Below, piece by piece: positions 40,100 to 48,103 of a stretch of DNA of 64,000 nucleotides. The position numbers were made by a program, and so were the translations under genes. The first letter of the stretch is position 1. The number at the start of each line of letters is the position of its first letter. The DNA is from Billgrantia montanilacus (GTDB taxonomy: Bacteria > Pseudomonadota > Gammaproteobacteria > Pseudomonadales > Halomonadaceae), in assembly GCF_003336675.1 (NCBI RefSeq), contig NZ_QPII01000011.1:1-64000 (forward strand), in the 5' to 3' direction. The notes under the pieces were generated by a model that had not been told where the DNA came from, did no database searches, and saw nothing but the letters and a program-made list of their open reading frames with translations.

Positions 40100-40732
40100 A
40101 TGAAACAACCGAATACCGTTCCCGCGAGCGAACTGATGCTGCGCGAGACCGCCTCCCAGACCGCCGGGCCCTACGTGCACATCGGCCTGGCCCTGGCCGC
40201 CGCCGGCAACCCGACCCGCGACGAAGAGATCTGGAACGAGATGGCCAAACCCGAGGCCGAGGGCGAGCACATCGAAGTCGTGGGTACCGTTATCGACGGC
40301 AACGGCGATCTGGTGCGCGACGCCTTCCTCGAAGCCTGGCAGGCCGACGCCAACGGCGCCTACCAGCCCGAGTACGACCTGAAGAAGCCGTTCAACAGCT
40401 TCGGGCGCACCGCCACCACCTTCGACCACGGCAGTGAATGGTCGCTGAAAACCGTCAAGCCGGGCCAGGTGGCCCACCCCAACGGTCAGCCCATGGCGCC
40501 GCACATCAATCTGGCGATCTTCGCACGCGGCGTGAACGTCCACCTGCAGACCCGCCTCTACTTCGAGGACGAAGCCGACGCCAACGCCGAGTGCCCTGTG
40601 CTCTCACGCATCGAATCGCCGACCCGCCGCCAGACCCTAATCGCCAAGCGCGAAGAGATCGACGGCAAGGTGTGCTACCGCCTGGACATCAAACTGCAAG
40701 GCGAAGGCGAGACGGTGTTTTTCGATTTCTGA
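40100..40732 (+). CDS. pcaG: Protocatechuate 3,4-dioxygenase alpha subunit
   Basis: Alpha subunit that completes the protomer but does not bind iron. The 210-residue product has RETASQTAGPYVHIGLALAA near residue 15, DAFLEAWQADANGAYQPEYD near 75 and MAPHINLAIFARGVNVHLQT near 133. The tyrosine and histidine ligands seen in PcaH are absent at the matching places, as expected. A GAGGGGAA ribosome site precedes the ATG. A strong terminator follows 48 bp after the stop. Confidence 0.96.
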   Translation: MKQPNTVPASELMLRETASQTAGPYVHIGLALAAAGNPTRDEEIWNEMAKPEAEGEHIEVVGTVIDGNGDLVRDAFLEAWQADANGAYQPEYDLKKPFNSFGRTATTFDHGSEWSLKTVKPGQVAHPNGQPMAPHINLAIFARGVNVHLQTRLYFEDEADANAECPVLSRIESPTRRQTLIAKREEIDGKVCYRLDIKLQGEGETVFFDF

Positions 40733-40780
40733 TTTATCGTCACGGCAGAGAATTCGGCCCGGTTAGGAGGCCGGTAGCAA

Positions 40781-40815
40781 GAGAGCCAGCGGATTGCGCT
40801 GGCTCTCGTCTTTTT
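40781..40815 (+). terminator. Terminator after pcaHG (GAGCCAGCG-stem family, copy 1)
   Basis: GAGAGCCAGCG and CGCTGGCTCTC form a perfect 11-bp stem with loop GATTG, then GTCTTTTT. Two other hairpins within 6 kb have the same stem core. Confidence 0.9.
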
Positions 40816-40908
40816 GGGGTTGCGGTGATCTGGGTCACTGGTGCAAGCCTGCCTTCCCTCCGGCTACACTGCTGTCGGTATCGATAGCTGCTAACTGGAC
40901 GCGCAATC

Positions 40909-41469
40909 ATGTTCGAACACGTCGAGAAAGCACCCGTGCCGCTGGAAAAGGTACGCCGCTACCTCGAGCCGGGGCCCATCGTGCTGGTCTCGTCGGCCTG
41001 TGATGGGCGGCGGAACATCATGACCATGGGCTGGCATACGGTGATGGCGTTCTCGCCGTCGCTGGTGGGTTGCATCATTTCGGCCGGCAACCACAGTTTC
41101 GAGATGATCCGCCGTAGCCGTGAATGTGTCATCAACCTGCCGGCGACGGCTCTGACCGATCAGGTGGTGGGCGTCGGCAACAGCAGCGGCGCTGAGGTCG
41201 ACAAGTTCGAGCATTTTGGGCTGACCGCCCAGCCGGCGGAGCGGGTAGGCGCCCCGCTGATTGGTGAGTGCCATGCGCACTTCGAATGCCGGCTGTTCGA
41301 CGACTCCCTGGTGGAGCGCTACAACTTCTTCATCTGGGAAGTCGTGTCGGCCCGCGCGGCGGTATCGCCCGAGTACCCCGAGACCCTCCACTACACCGGC
41401 GATGGTGTCTTTATGGTGGCCGGCGAGATCATCGATCGGCGCGAGCAGTTCTTGCCACAGATGCTGTAG
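40909..41469 (+). CDS. Flavin reductase-like domain protein
   Basis: A 186-residue FMN-binding split-barrel protein of the flavin reductase-like/DIM6 family. Landmarks are GPIVLVSSACDGRRNIMTMGWHTVMAF near residues 23-49 and NHSFEMIRRSRECVINLP near 61. Members supply reduced flavin to oxygenases or act as stand-alone flavoproteins. No oxygenase gene is adjacent, so the partner is unknown. It is alone between the pcaHG terminator and a convergent LysR gene. Confidence 0.85.
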   Translation: MFEHVEKAPVPLEKVRRYLEPGPIVLVSSACDGRRNIMTMGWHTVMAFSPSLVGCIISAGNHSFEMIRRSRECVINLPATALTDQVVGVGNSSGAEVDKFEHFGLTAQPAERVGAPLIGECHAHFECRLFDDSLVERYNFFIWEVVSARAAVSPEYPETLHYTGDGVFMVAGEIIDRREQFLPQML

Positions 41470-41632
41470 CTAGTTCGACATTGGCCCAACCTCACCCCTC
41501 CCGATCCCCAATCGCCCCGATAACGCTCTAGCAGAACCTCCGCTGTAAGGCGGAGCGGCTGGCCTGCGCCTGCCAGTGCAGCGCGACCTCGAACTCGGGT
41601 ACGTGAAAGGGCAGTTCATGGGTGGCCAGCTG

Positions 41633-42547
41633 TCAGCCTCGTCCAAACCCTGCCTTCACGCTTTGCGCGATACGCGGTACCGCGAAATCGATGAAGGCGC
41701 GCAACTTCTGCGGGAGCAGCGGTCGGCGTTCGTAAACCAGGTGGATCGGCCAGGGCGCTGGTTCCCACCCTTGCAACACCGTTTCAAGGCGCCCGGCCTG
41801 TATCCTGGGTGCGGCCTGATAAGAGAGAACGCGGGTAAAGCCGAGCCCTGCCTCTGCCGCATCAAGCGCCGCTTCGGCCGTGTTCACGGTTAGACGTGCT
41901 TGAACAGGAATCCGCAGCGACGTTCCCTCCGCTTCGAAGCGCCAGGCCTGGGTGGCCAGCAACTGATCGAAGGTAATGCAGGAGGCGCCTTCGAGATCGC
42001 TCGGCGCAGAGGGCCTTCCGTGCTCGTCGAGATAGGCGCGGCTGGCACAGACGACTTGGCGTACTTCGCCGACCTTGCGGGCGATCAGGCCGCTATCCGG
42101 CAGCGGGCCGATACGCACGGCCATATCGATGTGCTCCTCACCGATACTCATCGGGCGGTCGGTGAGTTGCAGCTGAATGTTCACGTCCGGGTGGCACTGC
42201 AGGAAAGCCGTGACCACCGGCAAAACATACAGGCGTCCGAAGACGATCGGAGCGGTCAGTGTCAGCGTCCCGCGAGGTGCCGAGAATTCGCCAGAAGCGC
42301 CACGTTCCGCTTCGGCCACCTCTTCCAGAATTCGTCGGCAAGCCGCCACGTAGGCCGTGCCCGCATCGGTCAACGTCAGCCCACGGGGCGAACGCAGGAC
42401 CAGCTCGGCGTTCAAGTCGGCTTCCAGCTCGGAAATCCTGCGGCTAACGGTTGCGATGGGCATTCGCAGGGCCCGGGCGCCCGAGGTGATGCTGCCTTCG
42501 TCGACGACTCTGAGGAGCATGGCCATGGTCTGGAGTCTGTCGGGCAT
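41633..42547 (-). CDS. LysR-family transcription regulator (divergent from a GST gene)
   Basis: A 304-residue LysR regulator. The helix-turn-helix is MLLRVVDEGSITSGARALRMPIATVSRRISELEADL near residues 9-44. The effector domain begins GTLTLTAPIVFGRLYVLPVV, the pattern of the large CrgA/DmlR-like group. The ATG at 42547 begins MPDRLQTMAMLLRVV; an upstream ATG would add 18 codons over the operator. It faces the GST and reductase genes, which it likely controls through the palindrome at 42571-42591. Confidence 0.9.
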   Translation of the reverse strand: MPDRLQTMAMLLRVVDEGSITSGARALRMPIATVSRRISELEADLNAELVLRSPRGLTLTDAGTAYVAACRRILEEVAEAERGASGEFSAPRGTLTLTAPIVFGRLYVLPVVTAFLQCHPDVNIQLQLTDRPMSIGEEHIDMAVRIGPLPDSGLIARKVGEVRQVVCASRAYLDEHGRPSAPSDLEGASCITFDQLLATQAWRFEAEGTSLRIPVQARLTVNTAEAALDAAEAGLGFTRVLSYQAAPRIQAGRLETVLQGWEPAPWPIHLVYERRPLLPQKLRAFIDFAVPRIAQSVKAGFGRG

Positions 42548-42570
42548 GGTCACCGATCCATCGAGCCTGT

Positions 42571-42591
42571 GGTTTCCACATAATGGAAACC
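42571..42591. promoter_or_regulatory. Candidate LysR operator in the LysR-GST divergent region
   Basis: GGTTTCC and GGAAACC are exact complements around ACATAAT. It lies 24 bp before the LysR start and 110 bp before the GST start. It fits the LysR pattern of a T-N11-A palindrome near the regulator's own promoter. Confidence 0.6.
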
Positions 42592-42700
42592 TGGGTTTCA
42601 ACTTTGCCAGCTACTGCGGGTTTTTGGAAAGAAATATCCTCTGAACAGTTCACCACATTGAGCGCGAAAGTCGCCATGTCTCGTTCTCAGGAGCCCAAGT

Positions 42701-43348
42701 ATGAACCCGAACTTCCCCACTCATGCCGTCCCGATCAAACTGTACCGGCACCCGAAATCCGGTCACAGCCATCGCGTCGAACTCATGATGGCGCTGCTCG
42801 ACCTTCCCTATGAAACGGTCGATATCGATGTCGCGAACGGTGCGCACAAGGCGCCCGAGTTTCTCGCTATCAGCTCCTTCGGCCAGGTCCCGGCCATCGA
42901 TGACAACGGCGTGACGCTGTCGGACTCCAACGCCATTCTGGTCTACCTGGTGAAGTCCTTTCCCACCGGCTACGACTGGCTGCCTGAAAATCCCGCGGCT
43001 GCGGCTGAAGTGCAGCGCTGGCTGTCGGTGGCCGCCGGAGAGATCGCGCGTGGCCCTTGTGCGGCACGGCTGGTGACGGTATTCGGCGCATCGCTGGATC
43101 ACGAAGGCGCCAAGGCGGCGGCGCATCGACTGTTTACCCAAATGGAGCCGATTCTGGAACGCCGCGATTTCCTGGCCGGGCCGACGATCACGATCGCCGA
43201 TGTGGCCGGCTACAGCTATATCGCCCATGCGCCCGAAGGCGGCGTCAGTCTCGATGCTTACCCATCGATTCGGGCTTGGCTGGCCAGGATCGAGGCGCAG
43301 GAAGGCTTTGTGGGTATGGTTCGTACGCCGCTTCCCGAAACCGCCTGA
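42701..43348 (+). CDS. Glutathione S-transferase family protein
   Basis: A 215-residue GST. The thioredoxin-like half contains IKLYRHPKSGHSHRVELMMALLDLPYETV near residues 12-40, with Ser or His as candidate catalytic residues. The glutathione-binding SSFGQVPAIDDNGVTLSDSNAILVYL segment follows near 58-83. The all-helical half ends DFLAGPTITIADVAGYSYIA. The next gene encodes a multi-domain flavin/iron-sulfur protein and starts 17 bp after the stop. The two often occur together beside a LysR gene, so they form one detoxification operon; the substrate is unknown. Confidence 0.9.
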   Translation: MNPNFPTHAVPIKLYRHPKSGHSHRVELMMALLDLPYETVDIDVANGAHKAPEFLAISSFGQVPAIDDNGVTLSDSNAILVYLVKSFPTGYDWLPENPAAAAEVQRWLSVAAGEIARGPCAARLVTVFGASLDHEGAKAAAHRLFTQMEPILERRDFLAGPTITIADVAGYSYIAHAPEGGVSLDAYPSIRAWLARIEAQEGFVGMVRTPLPETA

Positions 43349-43365
43349 CCGAGAGGGACACCGCC

Positions 43366-45375
43366 ATGGCACAGGACAATGTCTTTCACGCCGGCGAGCG
43401 TGCCGTCCAGGCGCGTGCCGAGGTTTCCAACGACTGGCTCGAGAGTGCGGCAGGTTTCGTGCGCCCAGAGATGCCGCAACAGCATCGCGATTTCTTCGAG
43501 AACTTGCCGATGCTGTTTCTCGGGCTGCTCGACCCGGCGGGTCGGCCATGGTGCGTTCCCGTCTTCGGGCCACCTGGGTACTCGACCTCTCCTTCCCCGA
43601 ATACGCTGGTGTTGCAACGTGCCCCGGTTCTCTCAGACGAGCTCGGGCTGGTGATGACGCCTGGTGCGAGCATCGGCTTTGTTGGAGTCGATCTCACCAA
43701 CCGGCGCCGCAATCGGATGAATGGCCGGGTGCAGCGCGCTTCAGAAGGCGCTATTACCATTGCGGTCGACCAGAGCTTCGGGAACTGCCCGCAATACATT
43801 CAGACTCGCTCCCTGGCCCCCGCCAGTGGCGAGCCCTCAGACGCATCCGGCCGTTGCAGCGGCCTGGATGACCCAGCGGTTCGTCGCATTGTCGAAACCG
43901 CCGACACCTTCTTCATCGCTTCCCGTGCCGCCAGTCCGCTCGAAGGGGGAAACGCCGGGATCGACGCATCACACCGCGGAGGGCGAGCGGGTTTTCTCGG
44001 CATCAACGATGATGGGTCGCTCTCCTTTCCCGATTTTTCCGGCAATCGTTTTTTCAATACGCTCGGCAACATCGAAAGCGATGGCCGGGTAGCCCTGTTC
44101 GTGCCGGACTTCGAAACCGGGGAGGCAGTAGTGCTGACCGGCCGTGCCACCATCGACTGGAGCGCGGGGCGCGTCGGCGCGTTCACGGGCGCCGAGCGTA
44201 TTGTCGATATGGTGCCGGAGGAGGTCTGGCACGCGACCGCTACCCTGCCGGTGACCGCGACACTTGCCGAACAGTGGCCCGCACTCGATGCCACAGGCAC
44301 CTGGGATGAGGTGCGCTTGGCCGCGCTCAAGACCGACGGTTATCGCCGCTTCCAGATCGTATCGAAACGCATGGAAAGCAACACCATCACCTCTTTCTAT
44401 CTGACACCCGCGGATGGCGGCCCGATCGAGCCGCATGTCGCAGGGCAGTTCCTGCCGATCCGGCTTCAGGACGATGACGGACCGATTCTGCGCAGCTACA
44501 CGATCTCGCAAGGGCCAAACGGGCTCGACTATCGCCTCTCCATCAAGCGTGAGGCGCGCGGCCGGGCGTCCCGCCTGCTGCACGACCGGCTTCAGAGCGG
44601 GGATATGATCGAAGTCGCCTCGCCTGCGGGCGATTTCGTGCTGGACGACGGCACCCGGCCCATCGTCCTGCTCTCCGGCGGCGTCGGCATCACGCCGATG
44701 ATGGCAATGCTCGACGGGCTTGTGAGCGCGCTGCGTGGCGGTGCACCTCGGCGCGAGGTGTACTTCATCCATGCTACCCGGAACGGTGCCAGCCGGGCGT
44801 TTCGCGGCGAGCTCGAGGCCATTGCCCGCCGGTACGATTGGCTGCATCTATTCACTGCGTATTCGGCGCCGGGGGCGGGCGACAGGTTGGGCCACACCCA
44901 CGATACCGAGGCGCGGCTGAGCATGAAGGAGCTCGCTGAGCTTCTCCCTTTCGGCGGTTATCAGTTCTATTTGTGCGGCCCAGAGAGTTTCATGCGAGCG
45001 CTTTATACGGGCTTGCGTGACATGGGCATCGACCGCTCGCATATCCACTACGAATTTTTTGGCGCGGGCGAACTCGATGAGCCGAAAGAGATAGGCCCGG
45101 TCGTGGAGTTGCCTGCGCGCGCAACGATTACCTTCGCCCACTCGGAGACCCAGGCCGAATGGACCGCGCAGAGCGGCACGCTGCTGGAAACCGCCGAGGC
45201 GGCCGGGCTGAAACCTACCCACAACTGCCGCTCGGGCAAATGCGGTACTTGCGCCACGCGGCTGCTCTCGGGAAGCGTGCATTACACGCGCAAGCCGCTG
45301 GTCAGCCCGGCCGATGGCCATGTGCTGACCTGCTGCGCGGTCCCCATGGGCGAGCAGGTGGAGATTGGCCTTTGA
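43366..45375 (+). CDS. PNPOx-like domain fused to ferredoxin reductase and 2Fe-2S ferredoxin
   Basis: A 669-residue three-part protein. Residues about 40-310 are a pyridoxamine-phosphate-oxidase-like FMN barrel: LFLGLLDPAGRPWCVPVFG and FLGINDDGSLSFPDFSGNRF. Residues about 330-560 are an FAD/NAD reductase: ILRSYTISQGPNGLDYRLSI, then VLLSGGVGITPMMAMLDG for nucleotide binding. Residues about 590-669 are a plant-type [2Fe-2S] ferredoxin, with Cys621 and its partners in CRSGKCGTC and the distal VLTCCAVP. This suggests internal electron flow from NAD(P)H to the FMN site or an unknown acceptor. The start at 43366 has GAGAGGGAC upstream. Confidence 0.9.
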   Translation: MAQDNVFHAGERAVQARAEVSNDWLESAAGFVRPEMPQQHRDFFENLPMLFLGLLDPAGRPWCVPVFGPPGYSTSPSPNTLVLQRAPVLSDELGLVMTPGASIGFVGVDLTNRRRNRMNGRVQRASEGAITIAVDQSFGNCPQYIQTRSLAPASGEPSDASGRCSGLDDPAVRRIVETADTFFIASRAASPLEGGNAGIDASHRGGRAGFLGINDDGSLSFPDFSGNRFFNTLGNIESDGRVALFVPDFETGEAVVLTGRATIDWSAGRVGAFTGAERIVDMVPEEVWHATATLPVTATLAEQWPALDATGTWDEVRLAALKTDGYRRFQIVSKRMESNTITSFYLTPADGGPIEPHVAGQFLPIRLQDDDGPILRSYTISQGPNGLDYRLSIKREARGRASRLLHDRLQSGDMIEVASPAGDFVLDDGTRPIVLLSGGVGITPMMAMLDGLVSALRGGAPRREVYFIHATRNGASRAFRGELEAIARRYDWLHLFTAYSAPGAGDRLGHTHDTEARLSMKELAELLPFGGYQFYLCGPESFMRALYTGLRDMGIDRSHIHYEFFGAGELDEPKEIGPVVELPARATITFAHSETQAEWTAQSGTLLETAEAAGLKPTHNCRSGKCGTCATRLLSGSVHYTRKPLVSPADGHVLTCCAVPMGEQVEIGL

Positions 45376-45412
45376 AGTAAACGCGCGGAGGAGCGGCGGG
45401 ATGGGGTGCGTA

Positions 45413-45445
45413 CGACCAAAGTCGAATAAATTAGACTAAAGTCTA
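45413..45445. promoter_or_regulatory. Tandem GACYAAAGTC boxes upstream of a 52-residue ORF
   Basis: CGAC-CAAA-GTCG (45413-45424) and TAGACT-AA-AGTCTA (45432-45445) share the core GACYAAAGTC. Their cores start exactly 20 bp apart, two helical turns. A third copy of the core is at 57910, upstream of the aldehyde dehydrogenase. The arrangement suggests a dimeric activator, perhaps LuxR/FixJ-like, but no regulator is identified. Confidence 0.55.
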
Positions 45446-45497
45446 GTAATCGGCTATTCTGTTAGCATCCTCATGAAATGACCGAGAACCCAAAGCC

Positions 45498-45656
45498 ATG
45501 ACCAGCCAGATGCTTTCCGACAGTGCGACCGCCACTAAACCCCGTGCTTCCCTGATCAAGCGTATCGGCCGGGTTGCCTATCGTCTGCTAGAGCGGATGA
45601 CCGAGCGCGCCTACCATCAGCACAAGCCCTGCTTGCGCAACAATTTTTATCTCTAA
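45498..45656 (+). CDS. Small basic protein of unknown function (52 residues)
   Basis: A short ORF beginning MTSQMLSDSATATKPRASLI and ending YHQHKPCLRNNFYL. It has a basic helical centre (KRIGRVAYRLLERMTERA) and one cysteine. Coding is supported by its position behind a tandem-box promoter region and ahead of a strong hairpin 49 bp after the stop. I do not recognise a family. The AGAACCCAAAG before the ATG is only a weak ribosome site. Confidence 0.5.
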   Translation: MTSQMLSDSATATKPRASLIKRIGRVAYRLLERMTERAYHQHKPCLRNNFYL

Positions 45657-45705
45657 CGGCTAAGGCCGTGCTTGGCCCAGGACGGGACGGCAACATGACA
45701 CGATG

Positions 45706-45740
45706 AGAAGAGCCAGCGCATTTTTTGCGCTGGCTCTTCT
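45706..45740. terminator. GAGCCAGCG-stem hairpin, copy 2
   Basis: AGAAGAGCCAGCGCA and TGCGCTGGCTCTTCT form a perfect 15-bp stem with an all-T loop. No long T-tract follows on either strand. It shares the GAGCCAGCG core with the hairpins at 40781 and 46546. Confidence 0.7.
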
Positions 45741-45883
45741 CGTTCCGGGAGGGGCACTCGACGGTATTTCGGGCTCAAGGGGGTGAGGCCTTCCACTTGG
45801 TAGTGTCGATTTCACCTGCACCCGCTCGACGGGATCAGGAGTCATGAGAAACAGCGGATGTCTGCCAATCGATGGAGCCGGAA

Positions 45884-46510
45884 ATGCTGAAACTATATGG
45901 AACGCCCCCGACCCGCGTCCTGCGGGTCATCTGGTTGCTCAATGAGCTGGGCCTGGAGTACGAGCAGGTTCCGGTAGCCCTCATGCAAGGGGAGCATCTT
46001 CAACCCGATTTCCTTGCGATCAACCCCGCCGCCAGAGTCCCGGTGCTGGTCGACGGCAACCAGGTCATCACCGAATCGGCCGCGATACAGCTCTATCTGG
46101 CCGAGAAATATCCACAGGCGGGTTTCGTTCCGGAAGCTGTGGAAGAAAGAGCCCAGATGTACCGCTGGATATTCTTCCTGATGACCGAGATCGAGCCGCT
46201 GCTGTGGCGTATCGCTCGCCACACCTTCCTTTACCCGGACGAGAAGCGCCTGCCTCAGGATGTCGACCAGGCCAGGGAGGAGTGCGTGGAGATGGTGGCG
46301 GTACTCGAGCGCCACATGCAGGAGCGCGAGTACCTGGTCGGCGACCGGCTCAGCGTGGCCGACTTCAACGCCGCCTATACCCTGGATTGGGTGAACGAGG
46401 AGAACTTGCTCGGCAACGCACCGCGGCTGAGAGAGTACCTGAAGACGATGTACGCCCGCCCCACGGCACCGCCCACCATTGCCGTAGCGTTCGCGGCGAT
46501 GGAAGACTAG
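45884..46510 (+). CDS. Glutathione S-transferase family protein
   Basis: A 208-residue GST distinct from the one at 42701. The N-terminal half is MLKLYGTPPTRVLRVIWLLNELGLEYEQV, with the Ser/Thr-type active region, then NPAARVPVLVDGNQVITESAAIQLYLAEKY for glutathione binding. The C-terminal half contains YLVGDRLSVADFNAAYTLDW. I chose the ATG at 45884 because GGAG lies six bases before it; the ATG at 45872 has none. It is monocistronic, with a terminator right after it. Function in this aromatic-compound region is unknown. Confidence 0.9.
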   Translation: MLKLYGTPPTRVLRVIWLLNELGLEYEQVPVALMQGEHLQPDFLAINPAARVPVLVDGNQVITESAAIQLYLAEKYPQAGFVPEAVEERAQMYRWIFFLMTEIEPLLWRIARHTFLYPDEKRLPQDVDQAREECVEMVAVLERHMQEREYLVGDRLSVADFNAAYTLDWVNEENLLGNAPRLREYLKTMYARPTAPPTIAVAFAAMED

Positions 46511-46545
46511 CTGCTCCCCGGAGAGATCATGAAGCGGTCGTCAGC

Positions 46546-46582
46546 GCCGAGAGCCAGCCTTTGCGCTGGCTCTCGGCTTTTT
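46546..46582 (+). terminator. Terminator after the second GST (GAGCCAGCG-stem family, copy 3)
   Basis: GCCGAGAGCCAGC and GCTGGCTCTCGGC form a perfect 13-bp stem around CTTTGC, followed by five T. It marks the left edge of the AT-rich region. Confidence 0.9.
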
Positions 46583-46753
46583 GGCTTTGCGTTGACGTAG
46601 GTGTCTGGTGTGGGGCTGAGCGAGCGTCTAGGCTGGTTGTGTGTATTAGTTTGTTAGCTTATCGGTGGTGGGCGCTTTGGACTGGATTTTTGGCCCCACT
46701 TCTTGGTCTTTACGGAATGTGTTGCTTAATGTTGATAGGCACTGGGGGTAAGG

Positions 46754-47629
46754 TTGGAATTAGTCTGCTATTTGTCTAATTTTTTAGTTATAGGTACTGA
46801 AGCTACTGATACTAAAGGCGGTGGTTGGATAAGGAACAAAATTCCTTTATCTGTGGCAGGGCTTAGTATTGAGATATATCAAGAGCCAGAGTTTATAAAT
46901 GCTAAGAAAAGCGAGTTGAGTGGACAGTTTGTTGAATCCTCAAGGCTTATAGTAAAAAACGTTAGTGGAAGCGACGTCGAATATGTTGTTGAGGTGGTTA
47001 GGAAGATCAGCTATTTACTTTCTTTTGCTATTTGTTCAGAAGTGATTTTTTATGGGTGGAGCCTTGAGGGCGCGCATCGCTCTAAGTTTTGGAGCGCGCG
47101 CGGAAAGTACTGTTATTTTAGGCCGCCATTCTGCTGTGTTGATACATCTCGCATTAAAGATTTAGTGGAGGATTGTTTTGACTCCTACTCTAAGGTTTTT
47201 GATAAAAGAGATTTAAATGTAGTTATTGATCTCTTCAATACCCCTGAGGTGAGCAATTTACAAATAGAGCTTAAGTTGGCAACTCTATTCATATTGCTTG
47301 AGAATCTAAAATCCTCATATGCAAGATCGAGAGGCTATGTATATAAGGGTGGTTATTATTGGTCAAAAGATGGCAAGAGGTATTCTTTTCAATCATTGCT
47401 TGTTGAAATGTTTTATTCTGTTGGCATGAGCGTTAGTCTTAAAAAAATCAAAAATCTTCGGAATGAAATTATACACTCTGGCTTAAGTCAGTTGTCGTTT
47501 GAGGACCAATTTTCTATCTATGGAAGTTGTAGAGATATGGTTACCGAATATATCCTCAGACTGGTTGAGTTTAAAGGAGACTTCAGCCTTTACGAGGGTA
47601 GGGGGCTACATTCCAAGAAGATTTCTTAA
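46754..47629 (+). CDS. HEPN-motif protein, ApeA-like, probably horizontally acquired
   Basis: A 291-residue protein encoded in sequence far richer in A and T than everything around it. The N-terminal part is beta-rich (LSVAGLSIEIYQEPEFI, then SRLIVKNVSGSDVEYVVEVV). The C-terminal part is helical with an Rx4H motif (Arg236, His241 in KNLRNEIIHSG), the ribonuclease signature of HEPN domains. The preceding LATLFILLENLKSSYARS helix fits ApeA-like HEPN proteins. HEPN RNases serve as toxins or anti-phage effectors, so a defence role is plausible but unproven. The start is a TTG after GGGGGTAAGG; later starts are possible. No integrase or partner gene is visible. Confidence 0.65.
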   Translation: MELVCYLSNFLVIGTEATDTKGGGWIRNKIPLSVAGLSIEIYQEPEFINAKKSELSGQFVESSRLIVKNVSGSDVEYVVEVVRKISYLLSFAICSEVIFYGWSLEGAHRSKFWSARGKYCYFRPPFCCVDTSRIKDLVEDCFDSYSKVFDKRDLNVVIDLFNTPEVSNLQIELKLATLFILLENLKSSYARSRGYVYKGGYYWSKDGKRYSFQSLLVEMFYSVGMSVSLKKIKNLRNEIIHSGLSQLSFEDQFSIYGSCRDMVTEYILRLVEFKGDFSLYEGRGLHSKKIS

Positions 47630-47740
47630 CAAGCTGCTTAAGGGGGAGTCGCAAAGCGTGGTGATTTTATGTTAGCTGCCTGACGGGTGCCAGCGCCCTA
47701 TTTTGCTACGCTGGCAGAACGACAGCGGACGAGACGACTG

Positions 47741-47893
47741 ATGGTCTTCCATAACCCGGATCCGGAAATGCGTGACATCGAGCGGCGCAATGCCCGGTTG
47801 CGCGCTGAATTCTTTGCCAAGAAGTTTAGCGGTGCCTGCCGCTTGCCTCGCTCCGCCCGCATAAGAACGGTAATAAATAGATCGTTTCGATAA
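47741..47893 (+). CDS. Possible small helical protein (50 residues)
   Basis: Begins MVFHNPDPEMRDIERRNARL and continues RAEFFAKKFSGACRLPRS, a basic amphipathic helix. GGACGAG lies nine bases before the ATG. It follows the AT-rich island and precedes the ABC transporter promoter region. I do not recognise it; similar short helical peptides are often annotated as hypothetical. The rest of 47630-48103 is non-coding and AT-rich, apart from the promoter elements listed below. Confidence 0.4.
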   Translation: MVFHNPDPEMRDIERRNARLRAEFFAKKFSGACRLPRSARIRTVINRSFR

Positions 47894-47973
47894 ACGATAT
47901 AAGCCTGTTAGATGATCGTCAAAATAGCTGTATAGCTTTGTAATAAAAGAGATTTTTTTAACTTTTCCAATGC

Positions 47974-47988
47974 TACAACTTTGGCATG
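47974..47988 (+). promoter_or_regulatory. Upstream box TACAACTTTGGCATG, shared with the porin promoter
   Basis: This exact 15-mer recurs on the minus strand at 53986-53972 before the porin. In both places its first base lies 67-68 bp upstream of the first base of a PcaR-type palindrome. It is probably a site for an activator or a second regulator of the two uptake units. Confidence 0.6.
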
Positions 47989-48040
47989 ACTGTACCTCGA
48001 CTCGCGGCGATTCTAGGCTCGATATGCAATGCGTATATTT

Positions 48041-48055
48041 GTTCGTTATTCGAAC
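48041..48055. promoter_or_regulatory. PcaR-type operator 3 (ABC transporter promoter)
   Basis: GTTCGTTATTCGAAC has the GTTCG/CGAAC arms of the pca operators. It is preceded by AATGCGTATATTT, which resembles AATGCGCATTTAT at the porin. It ends 48 bp before the binding-protein start. Confidence 0.72.
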
Positions 48056-48103
48056 GTGTGTATACGAAAGCTATCCAGCCACAACAAGAACGGAGCCGCA
48101 ATC

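Noticed and set aside
46546..47640. Genomic island with integrase and attachment sites around the AT-rich gene
   Set aside because: No integrase, tRNA or flanking direct repeat is visible; only the composition shift and the HEPN gene are supported.
47974..47990. Sigma-54 promoter in the TTGGCATG sequence
   Set aside because: TGGCA is present but no TTGC follows at the required spacing in either copy.
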